From contig CAXIPT010000009.1 of assembly GCA_964030475.1 (NCBI GenBank), positions 1,889,881 through 1,953,880 on the forward strand: DNA of 64,000 nt. The letters are read 5' to 3'. Both the position numbers and the translations under genes were made by a program. The stretch's first letter is position 1. Every line of letters begins with the position of its first letter. This document shows positions 11,756 through 24,436 of the stretch, one piece after another. The DNA is from Tethya wilhelma (Eukaryota > Porifera > Demospongiae > Tethyida > Tethyidae). The notes under the pieces were generated by a model. That model was given only the letters and a program-made list of their open reading frames with translations, searched no databases and was not told where the DNA came from.

Positions 11756-14700
11756 TCAGGAGGCAAAGTGTGCAGGGGCACCGTACTCCCTCTCCACTAT
11801 CTCTGATATCAGAGCAGCCATGGAAGCATGGTCCTTGAGCACGTGCTCAAAGTCGGCCTGACTGAAGGTGAACATATCGACGTGGGTGACTGCTCTGGCA
11901 GAGGAGTCCATTGGTGTGTTGTAGAGAAGGCTCTTCTGACCGAAGCAGCTTCCCTCCTTTAGAATCTCCTTGGTGGCATTGGTTTCTTCATCACCATCAG
12001 TCACCTCAACCTGAACGGACAGTAGAAAGGTAACACCGTATACGGTATACAGTTAACTGTAAACAGTATACGGTATACTAGGTCCTGTAGCTCTCACCTT
12101 GCCATGATAGAGAAAAAACATGCCAAGGCCAACATCTCCCTTGTGCACGATGTACTCTCCCGGTAGGAAGATGCAAGGCTTTATGACCAGAGTGAGGTGA
12201 CGGAGGAAGGCAGCATCAGTCGGAGCAAAGATGGACACCTAGTGTGCATATGTGTGTGTGTGTGTGTTTAAGTATCTTACTGTTTGACAATCAAAAACAT
12301 AAAATATGAACTAAGCATTTTCAGCATCAAATAAAATTTTCAAACTGTACGAACTAACAAGCACTTAACACTAACATTTCTTAGCAGTGGTTCTGTGGTG
12401 GCCAGTAGAACTTCAGCTTGCATACAATAAGGCATATCGGCAAGAAGGCTCTTTCTGTCGATGCCTTTATTCCTGACCCAGAGGTAGTCAAAGAACTTCA
12501 CCACTCTCTGTTGCATCACTGAAGAGAGGTGCTGCTCCCTCATGTAGTCTTTGAAGGCAACCAGTTTCTCTTCATAGAGGACTCGCTGGGTGTCCAAGTT
12601 GGCCAGGGTGGAGGCGATGCTTCCCAGGATGAAACCAAAGAGAAGTTTGCCCACCACCATCACACCAATGGCATAGATCATCTCCTACAGACAAGGAACA
12701 GAAATTTAGAGATAGAGACATTAGAACTTAAGGATATTGAACAGTAGTTGTCGTAAGAAAGTTTTCATGCGTATTTTTTTATCTTATATTTAGTACAAAA
12801 ATTGTTCAACGAAAACTTGTTCGAAAATCTCTTAAGCTATAATTATTATATAGAAAGAGGATATTATATAACTCAACAGACTACTTAGTTGGTAGTTTCA
12901 GGAAAGAAAAGAAAAGTCGACTTACTTGCACATTAGTAGCAGAGAGATCCCCATAGCCAGTGGTAGTCATTGTAGCCACTGCCCAGTAGATGCTATTACA
13001 GTAGTGATCAGCATCGGAGGCGGAGCTGTCCAAGAGAGGACCGGCCCAACTCCAGGAGCGACAGGTGCCAATCTGACAGCCGAGGATGTACCAGAGGCAG
13101 GCCACGAAGTGGGTGCACAGGGAGATCATAACGATGAACTTGAGGATACGAATGAGGAGTGTTCTATAGGGAGATAAGAGAGATGGAGGGTGTAAATCAT
13201 TGAATGCAAGGCATTGTGGGGCGAGCCTGAGGAGCACAGCTTTTTCCATGAATTGTACAGGGAGTGTATGGAGAATATTTGTCAGAATTATATGATATTC
13301 GTATGTCGCATGTTGTATGTACATACAATATTCATATGTCGCATGTCGCATGTTGCATGTCGCATGTTGCATGTTGCATGTCGCATGTTGTATGTACATA
13401 CTGTGAACTGGCTGCCAGGCATCTTTCTATTAAAACATCATACTTTATAGCTAAGCCCACTGATGCTCACTGATTAGCAATGTTCTTAGCGCTCCACTGA
13501 ATGAAGCAAACGTCTCTTCTATGACTTATATATCTACAGATTTAGTACAAATAAAACTTACAAAACGCTGAGTAGCTAGCAGGATCCCATTTCACTCTTG
13601 CTTTCAGTCACGTCAGCAAACATGTACACTACTCAATCAGCTCAGCCACGTGGATGATCGATCACGTGCTCTAGTTTAGAAGCTGAACGTCAAAGTCCTT
13701 GATTATCGAGCATACGACGACGACGAAAAAAACAGCAGAGCCGACCTACTCACAAATGTGGGCCTTGCTCAGGCTCGCCCCAATTATCACATGGACAAAA
13801 TCATATGTACACATAAGAAAGGAAATGGACTAGAAAAGGACAAATACTAAAATGGAAATCGAAGTTGGTTTGATGCACAGACACAAGGATCGTACAACAA
13901 ACTATTGAGTGATGCCATAATTTACAATAATTGTATAAACTTACTTTTGGTTGAGTCTTTTCTCTTCAGCGGAGAAGAACCACTGTACCCTAATGACTCT
14001 AATGACGTGGGGTAGCCTCAGATAGAGCACCACCGCCCTTCTAATGTTACTATAAGGAATACAAGCACCGATGATCTCATAGGGGAACAATGCAGCCACG
14101 TCCAGTGCGAAGCCAGTAGGATCCTTGAGATAGTGGAGAGCAATAGCCTTGAATTCAGTCACCACCCTACCTTGCTCATCCTCATAGGCCAAATGAAACT
14201 TGATGAAAATCTGGAGGGGAAAAAAACAAAAAACAAAAAAACAAAAAATGCAAAGATGTATACAAAGAACGTTCTACATAACAGTACTTATTTTAATTGT
14301 ACAGTACCTCAATGAGGAAATAGGCTTCAAAGATGTAGTTGATACCCCACAGAATGGAAGAGTTGTTCTGAAAACATGCCTATAGATGCAACAAATACCC
14401 ACATAATGAATTCTAAATATCGTACATACATATAAATATAAAATATATGCATATTTTATACCTGGTAGCTGATGGTGAAGGCACTAAAAAAGGCCAACAA
14501 ATTTCCCAGCAGGTGAAGTGTAGCGCCAGCAACACCAGCTTTAGGGATGGTGAATGTGAGAGCCTTCTTACAGACTGGCCACACTCTGGTCTTGCATCCA
14601 GCACCACACCTAGTGAGGCAAGAAGGAGGGACCTCCACCACTGGTGCTTCATCATCTTCACCTTGCTCAGGCAATTCCACTGAGGTAATGAGAGGGGCAC

Positions 14701-17700
14701 ACCACATAATTGTTACAATCACAACCAGCTAACTGACTGAACATATACATTGTCAAAACTTGAATATATTCTGGAAATGAAGCAATCAATCTAGCTAGCT
14801 AAAGTTACTAACCTTTTTCCTCTTTCTTTTGAACTGGTTCTTTCTTTCCCTCGTCTTTCACAGGAGCAGCTGGTGCAGTAGCTGGTTTCTCCTTCTCCTC
14901 TTTGGATGCCTCCCCTGAGCTAGAAGGCGCTGGAGTCTTGCTCGACTTCTCATCTTCGTCATCTTCTCCCTTTGTGCCTTGTGCCGCCTCTTTCGCAGCG
15001 TCAGAGGCACTCTTGCCCTCTGCTGCAGCCTTTGCTGCAATCTGACTTCGTTTCTTTACCAAATTCGCACGATTTCCTGCCACCATACGAATCTGTTCTT
15101 CAATGTGTGGATAATAGGTCAGAGCACGATCCAAATCTGTCTTTGTCAGGACAAAGAGATCGCAGTTAGTTGCAGCTCTGAAAGAGACGGAAAAGATGAC
15201 CAACAAATTCATTCTATTGTCAGATATAGAGAAAGCTTTGCAAACCTTATAACCAAAGTTTGAGCATAAAATAATAGCATAATGTACTAATGTACCTTAT
15301 TGAAGCTGTTCTTGGGCAGCTAAACACCAGGCTGATCTCCCCAAAGAACTTCCCTTCGTTCATCGTAGCAAACACCACACTACCATCCTCACTGACCACC
15401 TCCACCGAGCCACGGTTGATGAAGAACATCTACATTAACACACACACACACACACACACAAAGAGTCAAGCATAATGTGGTCAAAAAAGGTGTATTTTTT
15501 AAACAAATAATTTCTCTACCTCACTGCCAATGTCTCCCTTTCTCACGACATATTCTTTGCTAAGGAAGAGGATTGGTTTGATGGAGAGAGCTAGGAGCTT
15601 CGTGAAACCAATCTCAGTGTTTTGAAACAACGGTACCTAGAAGAAAAGAATACCAGAGCAGGTTGAATTGTTAATGCTGACAAATCACACCACATATAGT
15701 CGGTCACATGTGTGCCTATACCTGGTCAATGATTTTCTTGTAGAGACTGAGTGAGATGTCAGCCTGTAGGGATATGGGCATCCCCTGAAAGAGAGTTTCA
15801 AAGTCCACTCCCTTATTCCTCTGCCAAATGTACTCATAATAGCTGCAGAAACGAAGCACATATAATTTATACCATGCAGCTAGATTCACTCAGACATTCA
15901 AGTTTTACTGTCACTAATCCATCCACCTACTTTACAACTCTCTGTGTGATAGCAGTGTCCATATCTTGATCCTATATAACCCAATACTCAATTATATTAT
16001 ATTATGCACAATCACAATATCCATGCATCACAATATCCATAAGAAGAAGATGCAGAAAATTGGAGGTTTGGCACATTTTAGTTTGTTACTTTAGCGATGG
16101 TTTTAGGCCATATTTTCGGGCTTATTAAAAAGAGAAAGAGTTAAATATTAGCTTAAGAAGCCTTTTAGTGCCAAGCACTCAGTTTTTGGAGAGTTATTTG
16201 CATGAATATTTGTATTGAGCTAATGGCCAGTCATGCCATTCCTATGTACCCAGTACTACTGTACTGGGAATACTTGTGACGTGTGCAGAGTCTGACCAAC
16301 TCACTCTCATGTAGGACTTGACTGCCTTCAGCTTCTCCTGGTACTGAGCTCTGCCTGAATCAGCATTAGCAAGGCTAGCGGCCACACTGGCAATGATGTA
16401 GCCATATGCTACCACTCCAAAGACCATCACCAACGTGGCATAGCTCCTCTCCAAGTCAGTGTACGCTCGGATGTCTCCATAGCCGACTGTAGTGGTGGTA
16501 GCTGTGGCCCAGTAGAGGGAGACCAGGTACTGATAGGGGATACTGAAGTTACCTAATGGACAATATATAGGTGAAAATGAGAGAAGAATACATGGTCAAA
16601 TTGAAATATTTTGTCCATTAAAAAATTAACAGTCTTTATTATTATTATTATTATTATTATTATGTGAAATATTATAGGAGAGATATCATGAATACTATAG
16701 TTGAAAATCACAATCTGCAGTAAATGCAATGCCCATGAGTTCTAGCAGCTCAATTGCAAGAGAATTGGAGTACAATACAGGAAAATTCAATGGAAATTTA
16801 TTTTTGAGATCTGGTACACCGTGGGATTTGAACCCAAGTTCTTTCGAATGCTACACGTAGTTATTTGCAATGACTGCATTATATCAGTGACTCACTGAGT
16901 GGGGTGCTAGAGTATTGACGAGCCCAACTGTCTGTTCCACAGAAGTGTGGCTGGTTGGCACTGGCCGAGAGAGAGGAGCAGGCCAAGAGGAACCACCCAC
17001 AGGCCGTCAGATGAGTGCCCAGGGACATGTAGATTGCAAATTTGATCTCCCTGCAGCATAAAGATTGCATTATTAATGTAAAATGTCTTAGCTTGAGAAG
17101 TTTGTTACATGAGCTTACGCGATCAGTCCTGTTGATCTAGCAATCTGTCCTTCAAGATACTTGAATGCAAGTGGCTGGAATGAAATGTGAGTTAAAGTAT
17201 ATGAATTATATAAAGTCTTACACAATGTCATGTTTGTTCAAATGATTAACCATTTTGTAGATCCTGAGGATCCGATTGAGTCGAGCAATGGAGAGAATAC
17301 GAAGCACATCACCTGCATGAAGAGGACAAGCAACAGAAAGTGTTAGAAAATGCTATTAGTACACACACTCAGACTCACTGATGTCTCCAGTCCACGCCAT
17401 GAGGACAATGAAGTCGGTTGGAAAAGAACTGAGGAGATCCAAAAAAAAGTTAGTCCTGAATTTCAGGAAAGAATAACAAGATTAATATACTCATGTATTA
17501 TGCAGGGGGAGGGGGGGGGATGAATCTACTAAACCAATAGCTTACTTGAAGTAATGTTTGGCACAGGCTACTGGCTGTGTAATGAGAACACCCTCAGAAT
17601 TGTAGAAGGAGGTGTGCAGTTTGAGCAACCTGCACGTGGAGAAACACAATCGTGTGATAGCATAACACAAAATTCAACCATAAGGTGAACCTACATATCA

Positions 17701-20015
17701 GCAAATGCCATGATATCCAGGATGTAGTTGATGGTCCACAGAGTGGGGTCGCTGTGGAGGAAGGCAGCTTGAAGAGAGACAGTCACTAACGTGAGAATGG
17801 CCTGGAAAAAGATGACAGCCTCCCAGATTTGACCAGCCAGAGTAGTGGGGACAAAGGTGTAGCTATTGCAAGAGAGGAATCATTAAGGTTGATGTTTTTA
17901 ACGTGGAACTGTCAGTGTGTCATGTGTGAGTTATAACTGTGTGATGTATGATACGTTAAATTCATATACATATAGTGATCTGTTTGACTTACGGGATGAG
18001 GCAATATGAGAATACTTTCTCCAACGCTGCACCAATTCTTTGCAGAACATTGGGCGGTCTGAAAATCAACCAAAATGTCAACAATAATACATACTGGTAG
18101 TATATGCATTCATTTGCACTAACAAGAGAGATGAGAGACTCACCTAGGTCCTTGTTCTTCCTCCGCCTCACTCTCCCCCATCCAAGCTGATTTCACACTG
18201 ACCACCTTGCTTGGTGCCGGAGCCACAACAGACCTTCCACTGCGCTGTGACAGAGGTCTACGGTGCCTCAGTGCACTCATGCTGCGCTGTGGGCGAGTGC
18301 CACTCTCTCTGTCTTCTCTCAGGAGGTCGTTGAACTCTTTACGTTTGAACTTCACCACACTGCTAGCCACCGTCTCCCCAATACTGATAGGCCCAGATAG
18401 CTGCAAGAAATTAGAGAGAAAATAACAAAATTTATCAAACTTGTACATGTTATAAAACGGTTAGGATTGAATATAGTCTCATAAAGCAAGCTTTCCTCAA
18501 TTGGAAATGATCAAGTGAAAGTGGGAAATCAGAAGCCTACTTTACAAAGTACAAAACTGATGTCTGGCTGCAGCTTATAGTTTCTTGCCTTGCTTTGTGT
18601 GTCCTTTGCACCCACACACGCTGCAATGGTGTTTGAAATGGAGGTCCTCACGATCACTGAGAGTGGAGTGGCCATTGCCACAGCCAGTGCAGTCATGGTG
18701 CATGGCTTGGCAAACTTTTTGGGGGTTCTCATTGCAAGAGCACTTGCTTCCATCACAGCCTGCTGGGCAGTCTGGAGGTGATCTTTGTCAGAGGACAGCA
18801 TCTGAAATTCCCTACATACAAAATGAAGGCACCAAGGTGCATAAGCCTCGGCGCAATCAACTGACAGCTAGCCCGGCATGATGTAGTCTGGCTGGCCAGA
18901 CTCTTCGCACGGGGAGAGAAGAATCTGGGGACACCCGCATATACCGATTTGTAACAGTGGAATGTAATTTTATCACGTGAAGTCCAATATAATGATATTC
19001 ATTGTTCATTTTGTGACGTTTTGCGTAAGTGCACGTGCTTTGCGCACCGTACTACTGTACTAAAGTTGCTGAATGTCGCTGAGTTCCATCCAAGACCCTT
19101 CTTGGCTAGATTGATTTCCTTTGACTGACGAATGGAACAAAGAAAGCTTAGTCATTGTAGTTTCTCCGCTTATTGCACTTCGAGGGACCATAAACTCTTT
19201 CTGTATGGACTTGGACGATTTACAAAGACGTTCTTACTATCAAGACAACTTGTTGTTCAACTTTAAGCTTCGAAAAGCAGGGAGAGAAAGAGTAGTGCCG
19301 TCTGAAGAGCCGTTTTAGCTCTCACTAATGTGACGTTTTTACTTTGCACATGCACATGCGAACGTTGAATTACGTCACGTTTAACCACACTGCAATCTGA
19401 TTGGTCATGTCCAGATTTTGGACATCTGTTACAAATCGGTATATACGGGTGTCCCCAGACTCTTCTCTCCCCGTGCGAAGAGTCTGGCCAGCCAGACTAG
19501 GCATGATGCACAACATTAATGTATGACCTCATCATCCAACCAACCTCAAATTCTAGCCTGTAGCCAGGAGCTGACCTGAGACTCTCACTACTAAGTCATT
19601 AACCTGAGTCAGCCACAGGCAGAATAAAAAATATATAGAAAGCAAGCCAACCTTTGTTTGTCTTTCCAAGAGCATAAGCAGCATTGCACTGAGTATAATC
19701 ATGCATTGGTAAGGCTAATTCCTGTCTGTATATCCAAAGAACACTGACAGTGACTAACAGCAGCAGCAACAGCAGCAGCAGCCTCAGCAGTAAATCGTTG
19801 TGGCAGTGAGCATTGCTCTGATTCTGAATAACGCACACTAAATCAGTAGGCGTAGCCTCGAAGCTAAGCGCTAAAAGAAGCACAAAAGCCTCAAATCTCA
19901 GCAACAACAGCGTTTTGGACAGCAAAAAATGTAATTCTACAAGATCATTCACATTCATGAACGTAAGTACTATCGCTTTTGTAGCTAGAGCTGTCTTTCT
20001 TGAGATTTCGATTGA

Positions 20016-20048
<33 letters not shown>

Positions 20049-23000
20049 ACGACTACCTTAACCCTCTGCACGTGCTACGCACGCGCCGAGGCTTAATGAA
20101 ACTGGTTGAAATATCGAAAGAGGCAAACAGACAATGGTCAGGGAAGGTGATCATTCTCAGGTTGAAAATATCGAATAAAATTGTGCACTGTAATCATATA
20201 GTTTTGTGCATAAAATTGTGAATAAAATACATAGATGCTTAAAATTTAATGTACCCAAAATACTCAATATCGTAAGAATTTCCTATACTCTTTGCAATCT
20301 TCCTTACTTTGCTACAAGTGGAAAGTGTTCCAATATTTTATCAACATCATTCCTTTTGAGCATGATCAGCTGACAGTGGGTGGCTGCCCGCACTGCAGAG
20401 GTACGAGGGGCACCGAAGAGAAATCCCAGCTCACCAAAGTATCTGCCAGGTCCAAGGACAGACACCACGTGACTCAGATCCTCAGAGAGAATCTGAAATA
20501 AAATGGTTTAAGAGTCTTTAGACACATAATATAAATTGTTAAAGACAGTTGAAAATTGTTAGCATCTATAAATGCAATCAGGAGACAAGAATCAGCATAT
20601 TTTATATATATGATTGCAAGCTTCAAGTAGATATGATATCGAACCAATGTACCTCAACATAGCCTTTTCTAACGCAATACATCTCCCTTCCCATGTCTCC
20701 GCTATAGAGCACAATATCCCCAGGGGCAAACAAATAAGTGGACATGGTCAGAGAGACTCGGCGCAAGAAGCTCTTGTCGGCTTGATAAAATATCGGGACA
20801 TTGTTGAGCAGCTCTGAACACTCCTCCATACTGACGTCTTCCTGGACACTCTGTGGCATATCAAACATCAGACTCTCCCCTCCTGGAACAGCTTCGCCCC
20901 TGCAATCAAAGAATTAATGAGTACAGCATTATACATTTATAATGTAACATCAAATATACTTGAACTGGTCCCACAGCAGTGAGAAATAGTGGTCAACTCT
21001 CTCCAGCAGTCCCTTGCCGAGATTGTGATCAAACATGAACTGATGTACAACCTGCATCTTCTCCTGATAGGACACCCTATATACACCCAGTGTGATGTGC
21101 TTACAGTCAGAGTTATTATGAGAGCATTTTAAAAGATATTTTCTTTACCTTGGACTAGCGACATTGGTAAGAGAGGCTGCAATAGCACCTAGACAGTATC
21201 CATACAACATCACTCCTATCAGCTGAATGATGAGAGCCAGAATCATCTCCTATAGTGAAGAAGAAAGAATACACTGATATCTCACATATACACACATAAG
21301 CACAACATATGATTGCAGATATAGTATGCATCGTGACCTGTATATTGTGAGCTCTAACATCACCATAACCAACAGTGGTCATTGTCGCCGAAGACCAGTA
21401 TATGGAGATGAGGTAATCACGGAATGCCGAAGTGACTGGTGAAATGTTGTGAAAAGAGGCCCAACTACTGCTTAGACAACTGCAGAATGCAAAAAAAAAA
21501 AAACACCATAAAAGATTATAGCTAAGACCAACATCATTGCATTGATGGTTTCACTATAATGCATTGTCTTTGTTGCATGTTCATCACCTTCCTTCGTAGA
21601 AGCATGCTATAGGGAACCACAGACAAGCACTGAGGTGTGTGGCTATGAGGATGTAGACAGAGAACTTGAACAGCGTCACTTGTGCGATGGAGATGTAGAG
21701 AGAGCTCTGCATATCACCAAAGAAGGATATCACCTGCAGAAAACAAAAATGAAACATACAGTAGCTTACAACAGCAGTCGACTTTGCCCGTGAACCATCA
21801 AAATTTAAACCATTTTGTACAATTTCAATCAAAACAAGAAAATTATACAACAGCTCTGTGTGCATACATTCATACCTTCCACAGCTTGAGCAGTCTGTTG
21901 AGTCTGAAGATGGCAATGTAGTCCCACTGCTCACCAGCAGGGGACCAGGCCAGAGCAAACAGCTCCAGTGGTAGCACTGCCGCCACGTCCAGTAGGAACC
22001 CAAAGGACTTGATGTAGTTGAGACACACAGTCCGAGGATTGGTGATCACCTCTGTATATTATAGGATAATGGGTCTCAATTTCGGCACATGACTATAACT
22101 AACTGAAAGCAGCAAGCAGCATATTAACAGTCACAACAAGGCAAGTCTCTGAATTGTAGTACATGACTAGATACTTCATTTTCAGACCTCCAGCATGGAG
22201 CTTTAAATCACTCACAGAGAATTTAAGTTGGCTGAGTCAAATTTAATGCATGGTAGTATTAATCATTTGGCTATAATATTATAGGCCGTGAGATGAACTA
22301 AATATGAGCATACAGGCAATCAATGTAAAATTTAAGACTTGGGTATGAAAAAAAAAATGAAGACCTAGTAGTCATGTGCCGAAATTCAGAGACTTGCCTT
22401 GTTTCATTACTTTCTACACACTACCCATTCCTACACTCCTTATTTTTATGACTAGTTTACCAGTTGGTGTGGCTATAGCTCTCTTCATGGACACAAAGAT
22501 GTCGCCAAGGAGGATCAAATCCAGCAGGTAAGTGAGGCTGTACATTGCCAGTCCAACTGCACTAGCTCCATAGCTAACACTGGGCTTGAACCGAGAGAAT
22601 CCAGCCTAGAAAAATTATGGAAAGTAAAAATTGAAGACTATAAAGATTTCAAAAATCTCTCATCATTGCCTCACCTGATAGGAGTAGACACAAGTGATGA
22701 AGAGAATGACTAGGATGATGAAAATGTCCCAAATGGTTGCAAATTTTGATCCAGGAATGATGGCCTTCTTGGACAAAAGATTTCCACAAAACCTTTTCGG
22801 AGAAAATAAATCATTTAATACACATTCTTTACTGCAAAGCATACATACAAAGTTAACACAGATCCTACCTAGATGCGTCACTTCTTCTCTCCCAGTTAGT
22901 TGGAGGGTGGTGGTGGTGATGGTGGTGTAGAGATTTGGTTCGAACACTTTGGTCAGCAACGAGGGTGCTTAAGCTACTGGCAGTAAGCTTGTCTGCTTGA

Positions 23001-23437
23001 AAGGCCACATCACAACGATTCTTGATGTCCTCCTTCATGTGCCTACCAACTGAAATCAATCAAAGAATGATAAATGCTGTGTCTGTTAGGACACATATAC
23101 ATTGGCTAAGGAGTAAGATGATAAATGATTTACCTTCTGGAAAATGTTGCAAGATGTGTTGTACATCAGTCTTTGAGAGGAGAAGAATATCGCAGTGAGT
23201 CTTGGCTCTCACTATCCCACTACTGGGCACCCCATATACCAAGTTGATCTGAAAAGAACACAAACACAACGATCATTTCTGTATCCACAAAAGCGGACAA
23301 AACTCTTACCTCGCCAAAAAGATCTCCCTCTTTCAAAACTGCGACAGGTGGTGAGTCTTCGTCCTCAAGGACCTCCACCTCTCCCTTACTGATGCAGTAC
23401 ATGTGATGGCCAATATCACCTTTCTTCAGAATCACCT
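11756..23437 (-). CDS. Multi-repeat cyclic-nucleotide-gated K+ channel, CNGK-like (5' end missing)
   Basis: At least 30 exons encode a protein with serial six-TM channel repeats, each followed by a C-linker and a cyclic-nucleotide-binding domain (CNBD). From the N-terminus: CNBD of repeat I (23437-23100). Repeat II: S1 about 22800-22690, S4 with FRLNRLLKLWK at about 21900, filter TTVGYGD at about 21370, CNBD 20890-20290. A basic linker (18801-17990). Repeat III: S1-S2 17863-17690, S4 with RLNRILRIYK at about 17280, filter TVGYGD at about 16480, CNBD 15640-15130, then a Lys/Glu/Ala-rich linker. Repeat IV: S1 about 14530, S4 with LRLPHVIRVIR at about 13990, filter TTGYGD at about 12950, CNBD 12240-11760. 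Every filter is GYGD, typical of K+ selectivity. Four-repeat CNGK channels are known from sea urchin sperm and some other animals and protists, where they hyperpolarise cells on cGMP. The N-terminus and TM part of repeat I lie beyond the N at 23470 and are not visible. Confidence 0.88.
13213..13790. mobile_element. Candidate inverted-repeat element in a channel-gene intron
   Basis: TGGGGCGAGCCTGAG near 13215 is matched in inverted orientation by CTCAGGCTCGCCCCA near 13771-13785. The roughly 575-bp interval is non-coding and contains the GCATGT-type repeat. I could not find a convincing target duplication, so a mobile origin is only likely. Confidence 0.45.
13308..13403. repeat. GCATGT(T/C) tandem repeat flanked by TATGTACATAC
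   Basis: Irregular heptamer-like repeats of GCATGTT/GCATGTC are bounded on both sides by TGTATGTACATAC. They can form local hairpins. It lies in a channel-gene intron. Confidence 0.8.
18884..19499. mobile_element. 616-bp DNA transposon/MITE with 74-bp TIRs, 9-bp TSD and a helicase-like fragment
   Basis: The terminal inverted repeats at 18884-18957 and 19426-19499 (TAGTCTGGCTGGCCAGACTC...) differ by only about 2 bases over 74 bp. They are bracketed by a perfect 9-bp direct repeat GGCATGATG (18875-18883 and 19500-19508). It sits in the long intron between the repeat II CNBD and the inter-repeat linker exon of the channel gene. An internal frame at 19121-19318 reads KESLVIVVSPLIAL, resembling motif Ia of RecQ-family helicases, then loses similarity. 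This looks like a captured or decayed gene fragment. The arms also contain a smaller palindrome (GTCTGGC..GCCAGAC). Confidence 0.88.
22072..22397. mobile_element. Candidate inverted-repeat element in a channel-gene intron
   Basis: TCTCAATTTCGGCACATGACTA (22074 onward) is inverted at 22370-22394 (TAGTCATGTGCCGAAATTCAGAGAC). A further copy of the right end, AAGGCAAGTCTCTGAATT, sits inverted at about 22138. It is non-coding with no clear target duplication, probably a rearranged MITE. Confidence 0.5.
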
Positions 23438-23469
23438 ACAGAATACAACAAGATTCACATTGAATAAAA

Positions 23470-23470
23470 N
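23470..23470. other. Single N, probable collapsed assembly gap
   Basis: The N lies just 5' of the first visible CNGK-like exon, where the rest of the channel should continue. The sequence beyond it is instead a small plus-strand gene, so an unknown amount of sequence is probably missing. Confidence 0.7.
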
Positions 23471-23500
23471 TATCCCAACGTTGGTACTACCAATCTCACC

Positions 23501-23879
23501 ATGGGTAACCCCTTGTTAATGAGTCATCAAGGAAGGACGATGGGGTCTCCCTCCGCTAGTAAGATGCAGAGTGTTCCACCGTGGTTTATCTTTGCCAACA
23601 ACAAGTCCGAAGGAAAGGTAAGTGACTGAACCAATGCTCCATAGCTATAGGTGAAAATTGCTACTTGTACTTGTGTTGTGGCAATTGTCACATTGTGTTT
23701 CATCATTGTTTTTGATATTACTGTTTATTTTTCAGAGGTCAAGGTTGACTGAAGCTATCAACAAGTCTCTCTCAGAAACACCAGCTCAAAAACCACGGGT
23801 AGGTTAACTGTTTATATCATGGTATTTGCTTCATAGCAAACTATTTTTTTTCACAGATTTTCACATAGCTAAATCATTT

Positions 23880-23956
<77 letters not shown>

Positions 23957-24137
23957 TCAGTTGCCAGCTAATCATTTTATTTCTTTCTCTCTCTCCCTCC
24001 AGTTGCCAGCAGAGTGGACTAAGCTAGCCTGTGGCCAGACCAATGACCAGAAGATGCTCACTGAGAGTGCCAGGAACTTCCTCCAGTGCCAGCCAAGGCA
24101 ACTCGCATTTGCCCCTGAAGATGAGGACTCAAGTTAA
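23501..24137 (+). CDS. Small three-exon gene of unknown function
   Basis: Exons 23501-23617, about 23735-23799 and about 24002-24137 join in phase into a protein of about 105 residues. It starts MGNPLLMSHQGRTMG and ends APEDEDSS with a stop at 24135-24137. Splice signals are good (AAG|GTAAGT; TTTTCAG|AGG; CTCCAG|TTG). Features seen are PPWFIFANNKSEGK, a basic stretch, and a C-terminal NDQKMLTESARNFLQ segment. I do not recognise the family. The upstream N (23470) means that 5' exons may be missing. A (CT)n microsatellite fills the intron before the last exon. Confidence 0.6.
23886..23953. repeat. (CT)n microsatellite in intron 2 of the small gene
   Basis: About 34 CT units. Just downstream, CAGTTGCCAGC occurs twice (about 23959 and 24000), giving two possible acceptors. 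Only the second keeps the reading frame open. Confidence 0.95.
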
Positions 24138-24436
24138 ACTCCACACACACACAGCAACCATATTATTTTCTCTCTATTGTAGTATAGTAAGTTGTACATA
24201 ACTCTGTAGTATGACTCGAGTTTTAAAGTTGATTTTTTTTAAATTTTGAATCTACACCACAAAAATTCCTGAATAATAATTATAGTACCTGTTATAGACC
24301 ATGTTGTATCATAGTTTTTTTGTATAGTATTATTTGTGTTTGTTACTATGGTAACCATTTCATATGTAAAAGAAAAGGTTAACCCTTTATATTCTGATTT
24401 AAACCCGTAAAAAAAGAAGAAGAAAATTTACATAAA
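24138..24436. other. Convergent intergenic region, small gene / WDR4
   Basis: About 300 bp of AT-rich sequence with no coding signal. It should contain both 3' UTRs. Confidence 0.5.

Noticed and set aside
22865..22925. Poly-His run (HHHHHHH) in the channel gene as a metal-binding site
   Set aside because: It is encoded by a CAC/CAT trinucleotide run in the inter-repeat linker and is better explained as a coding microsatellite.
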